A DNA stretch of 57,308 bases from Rubrivivax sp. (GCA_016789955.1 JAEUPB010000062.1:1-57308); one strand, 5' to 3'. Positions 23,372 through 39,120 are shown, counted from the stretch's first letter. The notes: generated by a model from the letters alone, not told the origin. Numbers and translations are program-made.

Positions 23372-25662
23372 GGATCATCGAGGAGAGAGTGACCATGCGA
23401 TTGTTGCCAGCGCCCCCGGTGCAGGGCTGCTCCCGGCTCGCCCCATGGCCCCATCCGGGGCCACTGCGTGGCCTTGGGGGCCCGGCTGCCCGGTGGAGCC
23501 GGTTCGACCTGCGAGCCCTGATCGGCACGGTGGCCCTGCTGCTCGGTGTGGGCTCGGCCTGGGCCGAGCCGGCGATCCAGTCGATCACGAGCACCCAGCA
23601 ATCCGGCACCGAGGTGGTCCGCATCGAGCTCTCGGAGCCGCTGAAGGGCGTGCCCGCGGGCTTCTCGACGCAGGCGCCGCCGCGCATCGCCATCGATCTG
23701 CCCAACGTCAGCAACGCGCTCGGCCGCAACATGGTCGAGATCAACCAGGGCAACCTGCGATCGGTGGCCGTGGCGCAGGCGGGTGAGCGCACGCGGCTCG
23801 TGCTGAGCCTGAAGCAGGCTTCGGGCTTCCGGGCCCAGCTCGACGGCAAGGCGCTGGTGCTGGTCCTGGAGGCCGGTGGTGCCGGCGCCAGCAGCACCGA
23901 GACCGCGCAGCAGTTCGCCCCGTCGCAGAACGCCGAGCCGCAAGGCCTGCGCGACATCGACTTCCGTCGCGGCACCGACGGCTCCGGCCGCGTGATCGTC
24001 GGCCTGCCCAGCACGCAGGTGGGCGTCGACATCCGCCAGCAGGGTCAGACGCTGGTGGTCGAGTTCCTGCGTTCGACGCTGCCCGAAAGGCTGCGCCGCC
24101 GGCTCGACGTCACCGACTTCGGCACGCCGGTGCAGTCGGTGTCGACCTTCCAGAGCGGTGACCGGGTGCGCATGGTCATCGACCCACGCGGCTCCTGGGA
24201 GCACAGCGCCTACCAGACCGACAACCAGTTCGTGCTCGAAGTGCGGCCGGTGAAGGTCGACCCGAACAAGCTGACGCAAGGCCCGGGCTTCCAGGGCGAG
24301 AAGCTCAGCCTGAACTTCCAGAACATCGAAGTGCGGGCGTTGCTGCAGGTGATCGCCGACTTCACGAACTTCAACGTCGTCACCAGCGACACCGTCACGG
24401 GCACCGTGACGCTGCGCCTGAAGGACGTGCCGTGGGACCAGGCGCTGGACATCATTCTGCAGTCCAAGGGCCTGGGCGTGAAGAAGAACGGCAACGTGCT
24501 GTGGATCGCGCCGAAGGACGAGCTGGCCGCGCGTGAACAGGTCGAACTCGAGGCCAAGAAGAAGGTGGCCGACCTCGAGCCGCTGCGCACCCAGTCGTTC
24601 CAGTTGAACTACACGAAGGCCGAGGAGATCGCTCGCGGCCTCACCGGCCAGAACCAGGCGCAGGGCGGCCAGGGTGGCGGCAGCGGTAGCGGCGGTTCGC
24701 AGTCGACGCGTCTACTGTCGGCCCGCGGCAGCGTGCTGTACGAGAGCCGGACCAACCAGCTGTTCGTCAGCGACATCCCTTCCAAACTGGAGGAGGTGCA
24801 GGCCCTGATCGCCAAGATCGACGTGCCGGTGCGCCAGGTGGTGATCGAGGCCCGCATCGTCGAGGCCAGCGACACCTTCGGCCGCACCCTCGGCGTCAAG
24901 CTCGGTGCAACCGACCTGCGCGGCCTCAATGGTGGCATCCCGGGCTACAACGTCGGCGGCAGCAACTACATCACCGCGGGCGGGAACTACAACGCCATCG
25001 GCCTGCAGACGAACCAAGGTCAACTGACCGGCACGGGAACGGTCTACGACAACTCGCAGTTCGTCAACCTGCCGGCAGTGATCTCCGGCCCTCTGACCGG
25101 CAGCACTGCCGCAACCTTCGGGCTGACGTTGTTCAACGCCGCGGCCAACCGTTTCCTGAATCTCGAGCTTTCCGCACTCGAGGCCGACGGCAAGGGCAAG
25201 ATCGTCTCGAGTCCTCGCGTCGTCACGGCCGATCAGGTGAAGGCGCTGATCGAACAGGGTGAAGAGCTTCCGTTCCAGCAAGCGACCTCGAGCGGCGCGA
25301 CCTCGATTGCCTTCCGCAAGGCGAGCCTGAAGCTGGAGGTCACGCCGCAGATCACCCCCGAAGGCAACGTGATCCTCGACGTCGATGTCAACAAGGACAG
25401 TCGCGGCGCCATCACGCCTGCCGGCTTCGCGATCGACACCAAGCATGTCAAGACTCAGGTGCTCGTCGAGAACGGTGGAACCGTCGTCCTGGGCGGCATC
25501 TACGTCCAGAACGAGGTGAACCAGATCAACAAGGTGCCGTTGCTCGGCGACCTCCCGTTCGTCGGCTATCTGTTCCAGAACCGCCTGAAGACGACGAGCA
25601 AGACCGAGTTGCTGATCTTCATCACGCCGAAGATCGTGACCGACCGTTCGGCCGTCCGCTGA
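23368..25662 (+). CDS. pilQ: Type IV pilus secretin PilQ
   Basis: PilQ forms the outer-membrane pore for the pilus. The protein (764 residues from ATG 23368) has two AMIN peptidoglycan-binding domains (about 70-310), an STN/secretin N-domain (LSLNFQNIEVRALLQVIADFTNFNVV), further N-domains, and the secretin domain. The Gly/Ser-rich linker around 440 and the closing TELLIFITPKIV are typical. An ATG at 23395, with GAGGAGAG upstream, is an equally plausible start. The pre-signal region is unusually long: the hydrophobic core and AWA cleavage site come only after about 66 residues, behind a palindromic PHPGPL-encoding stretch. Confidence 0.94.
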   Translation: MRIIEERVTMRLLPAPPVQGCSRLAPWPHPGPLRGLGGPAARWSRFDLRALIGTVALLLGVGSAWAEPAIQSITSTQQSGTEVVRIELSEPLKGVPAGFSTQAPPRIAIDLPNVSNALGRNMVEINQGNLRSVAVAQAGERTRLVLSLKQASGFRAQLDGKALVLVLEAGGAGASSTETAQQFAPSQNAEPQGLRDIDFRRGTDGSGRVIVGLPSTQVGVDIRQQGQTLVVEFLRSTLPERLRRRLDVTDFGTPVQSVSTFQSGDRVRMVIDPRGSWEHSAYQTDNQFVLEVRPVKVDPNKLTQGPGFQGEKLSLNFQNIEVRALLQVIADFTNFNVVTSDTVTGTVTLRLKDVPWDQALDIILQSKGLGVKKNGNVLWIAPKDELAAREQVELEAKKKVADLEPLRTQSFQLNYTKAEEIARGLTGQNQAQGGQGGGSGSGGSQSTRLLSARGSVLYESRTNQLFVSDIPSKLEEVQALIAKIDVPVRQVVIEARIVEASDTFGRTLGVKLGATDLRGLNGGIPGYNVGGSNYITAGGNYNAIGLQTNQGQLTGTGTVYDNSQFVNLPAVISGPLTGSTAATFGLTLFNAAANRFLNLELSALEADGKGKIVSSPRVVTADQVKALIEQGEELPFQQATSSGATSIAFRKASLKLEVTPQITPEGNVILDVDVNKDSRGAITPAGFAIDTKHVKTQVLVENGGTVVLGGIYVQNEVNQINKVPLLGDLPFVGYLFQNRLKTTSKTELLIFITPKIVTDRSAVR
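23446..23463. repeat. Palindromic element inside the pilQ signal region
   Basis: TGGCCCC (23446-23452) and GGGGCCA (23457-23463) form a 7-bp perfect inverted repeat with a 4-base spacer, nested in wider complementary sequence between about 23441 and 23482. It encodes the unusual PWPHPGPLRG stretch before the PilQ signal core, reminiscent of dispersed palindromic repeats that are translated as PHP-PLP when they land in frame. Confidence 0.5.
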
Positions 25663-25688
25663 TGCGTGCGACGTTGGGAATTGCAGGG

Positions 25689-28052
25689 ATGAACATGTTG
25701 AAGACTTGGATCGCATTGCTGCTCGTGTCGCTGCTGGCAGCCTGCGGTGGTGGCGGGGGCAGCGCGGGCACGCCGGTCAACGGCGGAAGCAACCCGGGCA
25801 CCGTGACCGACCTGGTGATCGTGCTCGGATCCAGCAGCATCTCCAACAGCGGCACCGAGACCGTCACGGCGACCGTAACGGCCGTCGACAGCAACCGCAA
25901 CGCGCTGCCCAACATCCCCGTCACGGTGGCCGTCGACAACAACGGCGTGATCACGACGACCGCGACCAACACCAACGAGCAGGGCCAGTTGGTGGCGACC
26001 GTGGGCATCGGCTCCGACCGCACGTCGCGCACGCTGAACATCACCGCCCGTTCCGGCTCGGTGACCAAGAGCATCGGGCTCACGGTGTCGGAGGCCAATG
26101 CGACGGCCGACGCCTCCGACCTGGTGCTGACGCTCGGCGCAGTCAGCATCGCGAACAACGGCAGCCAGACCGTGACCGCGACCGCCACGGCGCTGGACGC
26201 CAAGCGCAACGTGCTGGCCGGTGTCGGGATCGAACTCACCGTCGATGCGAACGCCACCATCGCCCCCAACGCGAAGACGACCGACTCGTCGGGCACCGTG
26301 CGTGGCGTGATCGGCATCGGCTCGGACCGGACGAACCGGACGATCAAGGTGACTGCCCGTTCCGGGGCGCTCGTGCGCACCGCGAACCTGCCTGTCACCG
26401 ACGGCACCGGCGGCACGCCCGTGGCTGCCGACCTGAGCCTGACCTTGAGCGCGCCGACGCTGGTGAATTCCGGCACGGCCCAGATCATCGCCACGGCCAC
26501 CGCAGTGGACGCCAACCGGAACGCCGTGTCCGGCATCCCGGTCACGATCGTGGTCGACAGCAGTGCGCTGGCCGTGGTCGGCAGCCCGACCACCAACACC
26601 TCCGGCGTCGTGACGGCCAATGTCGGCATCGGTGCCGACCGGTCCAATCGTGTCGTCACGGTCACGGCGATCAGCGGCGCACTGACACGGTCCGCCTCGT
26701 TCCGCGTGATCGGTGCCGACCTCACCGCCGCGTATTCGCCCCAGGTGGACACCAGCTCCGGCGGCAACCGCATCGAATTCAAGCTCGTCGACTTCAACAG
26801 CATCGCGATGGTCGACCAGGCGATCACGGTGAGTGCCCCGGGTTTGCCGACGGTCACGGGCAAGACGGACGTGAACGGCAAGTTCAACTACACGTACACC
26901 GCGCCATCGGCCGCCGGTGCGCTGGCCTTCACTGCGGCGGCAGCGGGTGAGACCGAAGTCGTCGCCGTCATCGTGCAGGCTCCCGGCGGAGGTTCGGTCC
27001 CCGCCGCCACCGAGCGCCCGCTCGCCGCGTCGGTGTCGACCACGCCGAGCGTGGTCAGCGTCAACACGGTCGGCAGCACGCTGAACCAGTCCGAGCTGCG
27101 TGCGTTGTTCCTGGGCGCCGACAACAAGCCGATCAAGAACATCCGCGTGCGCTTCGACCTCGCGGGCAACCTCAGCAACACGGACGGCGAGCCGACGTGG
27201 CTCGGCGGGACCTTCGCCTACTCCGACGTCAGCGGCGTGGCGCGGGGCACGTTCACCGCAGGCCAGCGCTCGAGCCCGACTAATGGGGTGACGATCCGCG
27301 CCTGCTACGACATCGTCGACTTCCCCAGCGGCACTTGCCCGAACGCGGTGACGACGACGCTGACGGTGGCTTCCGAGGCGCTGTCGGTGGCGATCCGCAC
27401 CAACGAGGAACTGCGCATCGGGCCGACCCGGCTGACGTACATCAAGGAGTTCGTCGTGATGGTCGTCGACGCGGCCGGGCAGGCGAAGCAGGACGTCGTG
27501 GTCACGCCCTCCATCGACATCACGGCCTACTACAAGGGCTTCTACATCCTCACGCCGGAACGCTGGGTCCAGCAGCTGACGCTCGCGGCCGACGAGAACT
27601 ACCGCTGGGACTCCACGGTGCGAGCCTGGGTCAAGGCTGGCCTCACCTTCGGGCAGTGCCCGAACGAGGACGTGAATCGCAACGCGGTGCGCGAAGCGGG
27701 CACGTTCGTGGCCGGCGCCGCAGCGCCGCCTGTCTCGGGTCGTGAGGAGGATCTGAACTGGAACGGCGATCTCGATCCGCGCAAGGCCGACATCGCGATC
27801 AAGATGGTCGGCTCCAACAAGACCGACGCCAACGGCCTCGCGGTCGTGCAGATCGAGTACGGCAAGGATCTCGGCAGTTGGGAGGACTACCTGATCACGG
27901 TCACCGCCGCGGGTGTCTCGGGATCGGAAGCCCGCGCACGCTATGCGGGCCGCCTGACGGTGCTGGCGTCGGAAGTGAACAACGTGAATGCCGCACCGGC
28001 CTTCGTGCAGAGCCCCTACGGCACCGGCGCGTTGTGCACGGACACGCGGTGA
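25689..28052 (+). CDS. Large Ig-like-repeat lipoprotein between pilQ and aroK
   Basis: The protein has about 787 residues from ATG 25689. A signal with lipobox LAAC (Cys19) precedes a glycine run, so it is lipid-anchored. Three similar bacterial Ig-like (Big-1 type, invasin-like) repeats follow at about 40-134, 144-236 and 248-341, each with a conserved VTA-AT--D--RN start and a GIG-DR--R---V-A-SG end. A more diverged repeat lies near 345-430. The C-terminal half is unlike the repeats (NEDVNRNAVREAG; EEDLNWNGDLDP). An in-frame ATG at 25662 overlaps the pilQ stop (TGATG) but gives a poorer signal. Function unknown; a surface or pilus-linked role is inferred from position. Confidence 0.82.
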   Translation: MNMLKTWIALLLVSLLAACGGGGGSAGTPVNGGSNPGTVTDLVIVLGSSSISNSGTETVTATVTAVDSNRNALPNIPVTVAVDNNGVITTTATNTNEQGQLVATVGIGSDRTSRTLNITARSGSVTKSIGLTVSEANATADASDLVLTLGAVSIANNGSQTVTATATALDAKRNVLAGVGIELTVDANATIAPNAKTTDSSGTVRGVIGIGSDRTNRTIKVTARSGALVRTANLPVTDGTGGTPVAADLSLTLSAPTLVNSGTAQIIATATAVDANRNAVSGIPVTIVVDSSALAVVGSPTTNTSGVVTANVGIGADRSNRVVTVTAISGALTRSASFRVIGADLTAAYSPQVDTSSGGNRIEFKLVDFNSIAMVDQAITVSAPGLPTVTGKTDVNGKFNYTYTAPSAAGALAFTAAAAGETEVVAVIVQAPGGGSVPAATERPLAASVSTTPSVVSVNTVGSTLNQSELRALFLGADNKPIKNIRVRFDLAGNLSNTDGEPTWLGGTFAYSDVSGVARGTFTAGQRSSPTNGVTIRACYDIVDFPSGTCPNAVTTTLTVASEALSVAIRTNEELRIGPTRLTYIKEFVVMVVDAAGQAKQDVVVTPSIDITAYYKGFYILTPERWVQQLTLAADENYRWDSTVRAWVKAGLTFGQCPNEDVNRNAVREAGTFVAGAAAPPVSGREEDLNWNGDLDPRKADIAIKMVGSNKTDANGLAVVQIEYGKDLGSWEDYLITVTAAGVSGSEARARYAGRLTVLASEVNNVNAAPAFVQSPYGTGALCTDTR

Positions 28053-28053
28053 T

Positions 28054-28608
28054 GTGAGCTTCTCCCTGGTCGGCATGCCCGGCTGTGGAAAGTCCACGGT
28101 CGGGCGAAACTTGGCGCGGCAACTGGGGCTCGGCTTCATAGACAGCGACACCGAGATCGAACATCGGATCCGGATGCCGATCCGGGACTGGTTCGCCCAG
28201 CAAGGGGAGGAATCGTTCCGGGACCTCGAGCAGGAGGTCATCGACGAACTGACCCAGCGCCCCGACGTGGTGGTCGCCACCGGCGGGGGGGCCGTGCTCA
28301 GGCCTTCCAACCGCGATGCGCTGCACTCCCGCACGCATGTGCTGTATCTGCGCTCGACGCCGGACGAGATCCACCGCCGGCTGCGCAATGACCAGCACCG
28401 CCCGCTGCTGCAGGTGGCCGATCCGCTGGCCCGGTTGCGCGAGCTGTTCCGTGAACGCGACCCGCTGTACCGGCGCACGGCACACTTCATCGTCGAAGGG
28501 GCCCGGCCGTCGGTGCACGCACTGCTGGGCATGGTGCTGATGCAGCTCGAGCTCGCCGGCCTCGTGGACCCGAGCCGCGTGCCCTCTACGATCGACCAGC
28601 CGCGCTGA
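28054..28608 (+). CDS. aroK: Shikimate kinase (AroK)
   Basis: AroK phosphorylates shikimate at the 3-hydroxyl in aromatic amino acid synthesis. The 184-residue protein has Walker [10 protein letters not shown] (7-15), the shikimate-binding FIDSDTEIE, the substrate loop VVATGGGAV and the lid arginine region NDQHRPLLQ. The GTG start at 28054 immediately follows the stop of the Ig-repeat gene. Thus aroK is probably transcribed from the pil side, as in the usual pilQ-aroK-aroB order, with the Ig gene inserted between. Confidence 0.95.
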   Translation: MSFSLVGMPGCGKSTVGRNLARQLGLGFIDSDTEIEHRIRMPIRDWFAQQGEESFRDLEQEVIDELTQRPDVVVATGGGAVLRPSNRDALHSRTHVLYLRSTPDEIHRRLRNDQHRPLLQVADPLARLRELFRERDPLYRRTAHFIVEGARPSVHALLGMVLMQLELAGLVDPSRVPSTIDQPR

Positions 28609-28669
28609 GGCGCCCCGCGTCGAGACCTGCCTCGTCGTTCGCGCGGGCTCCCCGCCTACACTGCGCGAC

Positions 28670-29776
28670 ATGAGTGCGATCGCGACGGACGTCCAGCGTG
28701 TGCAGGTGGCCACGCCCGGAGGCCACTACCCCATCCTGATCGGCAATGGCCTGATCGAGTGCGCCGAGACCTGGGCGGGACTGACACGATCAACTTGCAC
28801 GGCCATCGTCACCAACCGCACGGTGGCGCCGCTGTACGGCGAACGCGTCAGCGCCGCGCTCCGGGCCGCGGGCCACCGCGTGACGATGCTCGAACTGCCC
28901 GACGGCGAGGCGCACAAGGACTGGACCACGCTGCAGCTGATCTTCGACCACCTCCTCGGTCAAGGCTGCGATCGCAAGGCGTTGCTGGTGGCGCTCGGTG
29001 GCGGGGTCGTCGGCGACATGACGGGTTTCGCGGCCGCCTGCTACATGCGCGGCATCGACTTCGTGCAGGTGCCGACCACGCTGCTGGCGCAGGTGGATTC
29101 CTCGGTGGGGGGCAAGACCGCGATCAACCACCCGCTGGGCAAGAACATGATCGGCGCGTTCCATCAGCCGCGGCGGGTGGTCTGCGACCTCGACACGCTG
29201 GCCACGCTGCCGCCGCGCGAGTTCGCGGCGGGCCTCGCGGAGACCATCAAGTACGGGCCGATCGCCGACGAGGCGTTCCTCGGATGGATCGAGCGCAACC
29301 TGTCTGCACTGCTGGCGCGCGACGGCGCAGCGCTGGCTCACGCGGTGCGACGCAGCTGCGAGATCAAGGCCGACGTCGTGGGCCAGGACGAGCGCGAGAG
29401 CGGCCTGCGCGCGATCCTGAACTTCGGGCACACCTTCGGCCACGCCATCGAGGCGGGGCTGGGCTACGGCGAGTGGCTGCACGGGGAGGCGGTAGGCTGC
29501 GGCATGGTGATGGCTGCCGACCTCTCGGCCGCGCTCGGCCTCGTGCCGGCCGACACGGTGCCGCGACTGGCTCGCCTCCTCGGGCAGGCCGGCCTGCCGG
29601 TGCGGGGGCCGGCCCTGCCGGTCGATCGCTACGTCGAGCTGATGCGCGTCGACAAGAAGGCCGAAGCTGGCGAGATCCGCTTCGTCGTGCTAGAAGGACC
29701 GGGACGTGCCGGGGTGCGGCCCGCGCCCGACGCCATCGTGCGCAAGGTGTTGCGGCGCCACGGCGCTGCCGGCTGA
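28670..29776 (+). CDS. aroB: 3-dehydroquinate synthase (AroB)
   Basis: AroB is an NAD- and zinc-dependent enzyme that makes 3-dehydroquinate from DAHP. The 368-residue protein has the NAD loop [15 protein letters not shown], the substrate segment [32 protein letters not shown], and the zinc ligands in [20 protein letters not shown] and LHGEAV. It follows aroK by 61 bases. A TACACT hexamer at 28657-28662 just before the ATG could mark an internal, nearly leaderless start, but no clear -35 supports it. Confidence 0.96.
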   Translation: MSAIATDVQRVQVATPGGHYPILIGNGLIECAETWAGLTRSTCTAIVTNRTVAPLYGERVSAALRAAGHRVTMLELPDGEAHKDWTTLQLIFDHLLGQGCDRKALLVALGGGVVGDMTGFAAACYMRGIDFVQVPTTLLAQVDSSVGGKTAINHPLGKNMIGAFHQPRRVVCDLDTLATLPPREFAAGLAETIKYGPIADEAFLGWIERNLSALLARDGAALAHAVRRSCEIKADVVGQDERESGLRAILNFGHTFGHAIEAGLGYGEWLHGEAVGCGMVMAADLSAALGLVPADTVPRLARLLGQAGLPVRGPALPVDRYVELMRVDKKAEAGEIRFVVLEGPGRAGVRPAPDAIVRKVLRRHGAAG

Positions 29777-29797
29777 GCGGATCCAGGGGCGGTCGAG

Positions 29798-30958
29798 ATG
29801 GCCCTAGCCCGCTGGGCCTGTCAGCCGCAGCACACGCGCGGGCGTCGGGTGCCCGAGCCGGACGACCCTTTGCGGCCGCCGCACCAGCGCGACCGCGATC
29901 GCATCGTGCACAGCACGGCGTTCCGGCGGCTGGTCTACAAGACGCAGGTCTTCGTCAACCACGAGGGCGACCTGTTCCGCACGCGGCTCACGCACTCGCT
30001 CGAGGTGGCCCAGCTCGGCCGTTCGATGGCGCGCTCGCTCGGGCTCAACGAGGACCTCGTCGAGGCCATCGCGCTGGCCCATGATCTCGGACACACGCCC
30101 TTCGGCCATGCCGGACAGGACGCGCTGGCGCAGGCGATGCAGCCGCATGCCGACCGCTGGGGCGCGTTCGAACACAACCTGCAGAGCCTGCGTGTGGTCG
30201 ACCGGCTCGAAGCCCGCTACGCCGCGTTCGACGGGCTCAACCTCACGCTGGAGACGCGCGAAGGCATCCTGAAGCACTGCTCGCCAGCCATCGCCCGCGA
30301 GCTGGAGGCCGGTGAGCCCGGCGGGCCGGGGCATCGCGTGGTGGCGGGCCTCGCGCACAGCCTGGAGGCCCAGCTCGTGAACCTGGCCGACGAAATGGCC
30401 TACAACGCGCACGACATCGACGACGGCGTGCGCTCGGGGCTGCTCAGCGCGGCACAGTTGCAGGAGCTCGACCTTTACGCCCGCCACGGTGCGGCGGTGC
30501 TCGCCGAGCATCCGGGGATCGAGCAGCGTGCCCCGCGCCGGCTGCTCGCCGAGACCGTGCGCGCGATGCTGGCCGCACAGGTGCACGACCTGGTTGGGCA
30601 CACCCAACGCCTGTTGCACGACGCAGCACCCGCCGACGCCGACGCAGCCCGCCGTTCCGGCGCGCTGGTGGCGCACGCGCCGGAGATGGCGCGCGACGTC
30701 GCGGCGCAGAAGCGCTTCCTGTTCCAGGCGCTGTACCGGCATCCGCAGGTGCAGGAGACCACGGCCCGGGCGCGCCAGGTCGTGGCCGAACTCTTCGAGG
30801 CCTATCGCGCCGATCCCGCGGCGTTGCCCGACGACTATGCCCGCACCCAGCCGCTGGAGCGGGGCGTGGCCGACTACATCGCGGGCATGACCGATCGCTA
30901 TGCACTGCGCGAGCACGCGCGGCTGACGGGCCGCGACATGTTCGGGCTGCTGCGCTGA
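29798..30958 (+). CDS. dgt: dGTPase-like HD triphosphohydrolase (Dgt family)
   Basis: Dgt-family enzymes hydrolyse dNTPs to deoxynucleoside plus tripolyphosphate. The 386-residue protein begins with RDRDRIVHSTAFRRLVYKTQVF and carries the HD metal site H66 in RLTHSLEVAQ, H95-D96 in AHDLGHTPFGHAG, and a distal D in LADEMAYNAHDIDDG. This is the shorter dGTPase-like subfamily, whose nucleotide preference varies. It follows aroB by 21 bases, a conserved betaproteobacterial order. Confidence 0.94.
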   Translation: MALARWACQPQHTRGRRVPEPDDPLRPPHQRDRDRIVHSTAFRRLVYKTQVFVNHEGDLFRTRLTHSLEVAQLGRSMARSLGLNEDLVEAIALAHDLGHTPFGHAGQDALAQAMQPHADRWGAFEHNLQSLRVVDRLEARYAAFDGLNLTLETREGILKHCSPAIARELEAGEPGGPGHRVVAGLAHSLEAQLVNLADEMAYNAHDIDDGVRSGLLSAAQLQELDLYARHGAAVLAEHPGIEQRAPRRLLAETVRAMLAAQVHDLVGHTQRLLHDAAPADADAARRSGALVAHAPEMARDVAAQKRFLFQALYRHPQVQETTARARQVVAELFEAYRADPAALPDDYARTQPLERGVADYIAGMTDRYALREHARLTGRDMFGLLR

Positions 30959-30968
30959 CGGACGCACC

Positions 30969-31649
30969 GTGGCGCGACAGGCCCGGCTGGCGGTCGCCGG
31001 ACATCTGCACTACGTGTGGCTGCGCGGTCATGGTGGTCTGCGGCTCTTCGCCGATGCCGCCGATCGCCAGCTCTTCCGCGATGCGTTGCGCGAGGCCTCG
31101 AGCGGCGTGGTGGTGCATGGGGTCGCGCTCACCGAATCGGAGGTGCATCTGCTGGTGAGACCGGAGCGGGCCGAGGCGCTCGGTTTGGCCGTGCAGGCCA
31201 TCGGCCGACGCTTCGTCGTCGCCTGGAACCGCCGCCATGGGCGTCGCGGCACGCCGTGGGACGGCCGCTACCGCTCCGCGGTGGTCGAACCAGGTGAGTG
31301 GGCGCTCGCAGCCTTGTGCCGCGTCGACCAGCTTGCCGCCGATGCGGAAGCCGATGCGCCCGCCGGGCCGCCCTCCAGATGGGCGAACACCGGTCTGCGA
31401 TCGCTGCTCGCCGACCCGCCCGAGCTGTGGGCGCTCGGAAACACGCCCTTCGAGCGGGAGCGGGCGTGGGCGGACCGGCTGGCACAACCGCTGCTTGCGT
31501 CCCTGGAAACCGCCATCGCGAGCAGCCTGTTCTCGGGCCGTGTCATTGGCAGCGACGCCTTCGTCCGGGAGCTGGAACGGTCGACGTCGAGAAGGCTCAT
31601 CGCGCGCCCTCGCGGCCGACCACCGGGCACCGCCAAAGTGCGTACATGA
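30969..31649 (+). CDS. Degenerate REP-associated tyrosine transposase-like (RAYT/Y1_Tnp) protein
   Basis: The 226-residue protein aligns from its first residue with the IS200-like Y1 transposase domain used by RAYTs: MARQARLAVAGHLHYVWLRG, a two-helix body, RRFVVAWNRRHGRRGTPWDGRYRSAVVE, and a C-terminal RGRPPG tail. The catalytic HUH motif, normally NHVHLL, reads ESEVHLL here, so the first histidine is lost. The usual Y-IELNPVRA helix reads CRVDQLAAD, so the nucleophilic tyrosine region is also degraded. The frame is intact. It is probably an immobile, possibly domesticated relative. Starts at GTG 30969, ten bases after dgt. Confidence 0.8.
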   Translation: MARQARLAVAGHLHYVWLRGHGGLRLFADAADRQLFRDALREASSGVVVHGVALTESEVHLLVRPERAEALGLAVQAIGRRFVVAWNRRHGRRGTPWDGRYRSAVVEPGEWALAALCRVDQLAADAEADAPAGPPSRWANTGLRSLLADPPELWALGNTPFERERAWADRLAQPLLASLETAIASSLFSGRVIGSDAFVRELERSTSRRLIARPRGRPPGTAKVRT

Positions 31650-31694
31650 TACGTCCCTTTTAATTTCCATTCCAAAGTGGGGCGGTCAATTTTT

Positions 31695-31707
31695 AGGGTC
31701 TGACCCT
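31695..31707. repeat. REP-like perfect palindrome downstream of the RAYT-like gene
   Basis: AGGGTC-T-GACCCT is a 13-base perfect palindrome, 45 bases after the transposase-like stop. It sits in an AT-rich island (about 31645-31725) unlike the surrounding GC-rich DNA. Such GGGTC/GACCC palindromes are what RAYT proteins usually recognise. The same island must hold the gltB promoter; TATTAA at 31708-31713 could be a -10. Confidence 0.55.
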
Positions 31708-31781
31708 TATTAATAGTGTTTGAATGCCATGCTGCACTGCGGTAGGCTCGCGGCCTCGTCCGCAGAATGCCCGGAGTGCCC

Positions 31782-36548
<4,767 letters not shown>

Positions 36549-36580
36549 CTCGTCTCCACGGAACGCACACAGGACACACC

Positions 36581-38059
<1,479 letters not shown>

Positions 38060-38165
38060 GCGGCGGCTGCGCACGGGCGCGCCGGCTCGGGGCATCCCCG
38101 AGGGGCAGCGCCCGCCGCGCGGTGTAGGGTGCGGGCGCGGCACTGGCCGCGAGCAGGAGCATCCG

Positions 38166-39062
38166 GTGACCCTTCCTCCCGTCGGCGTGATCGGCCTCGG
38201 CGCCATGGGCCGCGGCATGGCGGCCTCGCTGCGCCGAGCCGGCCATCCCGTGCACGTGCACGATGTGCGGCTCGAGGCGCGCGAGGCCTTCGTGGCCGAC
38301 GGCGGCACGGCCTGCGACACGCCGGCCGAGGTCGCCCGCGCCTGCGAGGTGATCGTCAGTGTCGTCGTCAACGCCGCGCAGACCGAGAGCGTGCTGTTCG
38401 GCGAGCACGGCGCGGCCGCCGCGATGCGGCCCGGCAGCGTGTTCGTGATGTGCTCCACCGTCGACCCGAACTGGAGCATGGCGCTCGAAGCCCGCCTGGA
38501 CGGAATGGGGCTGTGCTATCTCGACGCCCCGATCTCCGGCGGGGCGGTGAAGGCTGCCGCCGGGCAGATCACGATGATGACCGCCGGCCGCCCCGAGGCC
38601 TACGCGAAGGCGGGCAGCGTGCTCGACGCGATGGCGGCCCAGGTCTACCGGCTCGGCGACCGCGCCGGCAACGGCAGCAAGGTGAAGATCATCAACCAGC
38701 TGCTCGCCGGCGTGCACATCGCCGCGGCGGCCGAGGCGATGGCGCTCGGCCTGCGCGAGGGCGTCGACGCTGCCGCGCTGTACGAGGTGATCACGCACTC
38801 GGCCGGCAACAGCTGGATGTTCGAGAACCGCATGGCGCACGTGCTCGCGGGCGACTACACGCCGCTGTCGGCGGTGGACATCTTCGTGAAGGACCTCGGC
38901 CTCGTGCTCGACACCGCACGCGCCACCAAGTTCCCGCTGCCGTTGGCCAGCACCGCGCACCAGATGTTCATGCAGGCCTCCACCGCGGGCCACGCGCAGG
39001 AAGACGACAGCGCGGTGATCAAGATCTTCCCCGGCATCACGTTGCCGGAGCGCAAGGCATGA
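38166..39062 (+). CDS. ltnD: L-threonate dehydrogenase (LtnD, beta-hydroxyacid dehydrogenase family)
   Basis: LtnD oxidises L-threonate to 2-oxo-tetronate with NAD, the entry step of tetronate catabolism. The 298-residue protein has the Rossmann loop [13 protein letters not shown], the substrate signature [19 protein letters not shown], and the catalytic lysine in [19 protein letters not shown]. These are general beta-hydroxyacid dehydrogenase motifs; the specific call rests on the three following genes. The GTG at 38166 follows AGGAG. It opens the operon; a TAGGGT hexamer about 40 bases upstream may be a -10. Confidence 0.88.
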   Translation: MTLPPVGVIGLGAMGRGMAASLRRAGHPVHVHDVRLEAREAFVADGGTACDTPAEVARACEVIVSVVVNAAQTESVLFGEHGAAAAMRPGSVFVMCSTVDPNWSMALEARLDGMGLCYLDAPISGGAVKAAAGQITMMTAGRPEAYAKAGSVLDAMAAQVYRLGDRAGNGSKVKIINQLLAGVHIAAAAEAMALGLREGVDAAALYEVITHSAGNSWMFENRMAHVLAGDYTPLSAVDIFVKDLGLVLDTARATKFPLPLASTAHQMFMQASTAGHAQEDDSAVIKIFPGITLPERKA

Positions 39063-39120
39063 GCGCGCCGGGCCGCTCCCAAGCGCTCATCCCGGAGTGC
39101 GAAGCATGGAGGGTCGACCA

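Noticed and set aside
25566-28532. Very long open frame (988 codons) on the minus strand opposite the Ig-repeat gene
   Set aside because: It is an antisense shadow created by high GC at third codon positions. It gives low-complexity Arg/His/Gly-rich protein, while the plus strand has a signal peptide and clear repeats.
28657-28662. TACACT hexamer just before the aroB start as a leaderless promoter
   Set aside because: There is no recognisable -35 element, and aroB is expected to be cotranscribed with aroK; kept only as a remark.
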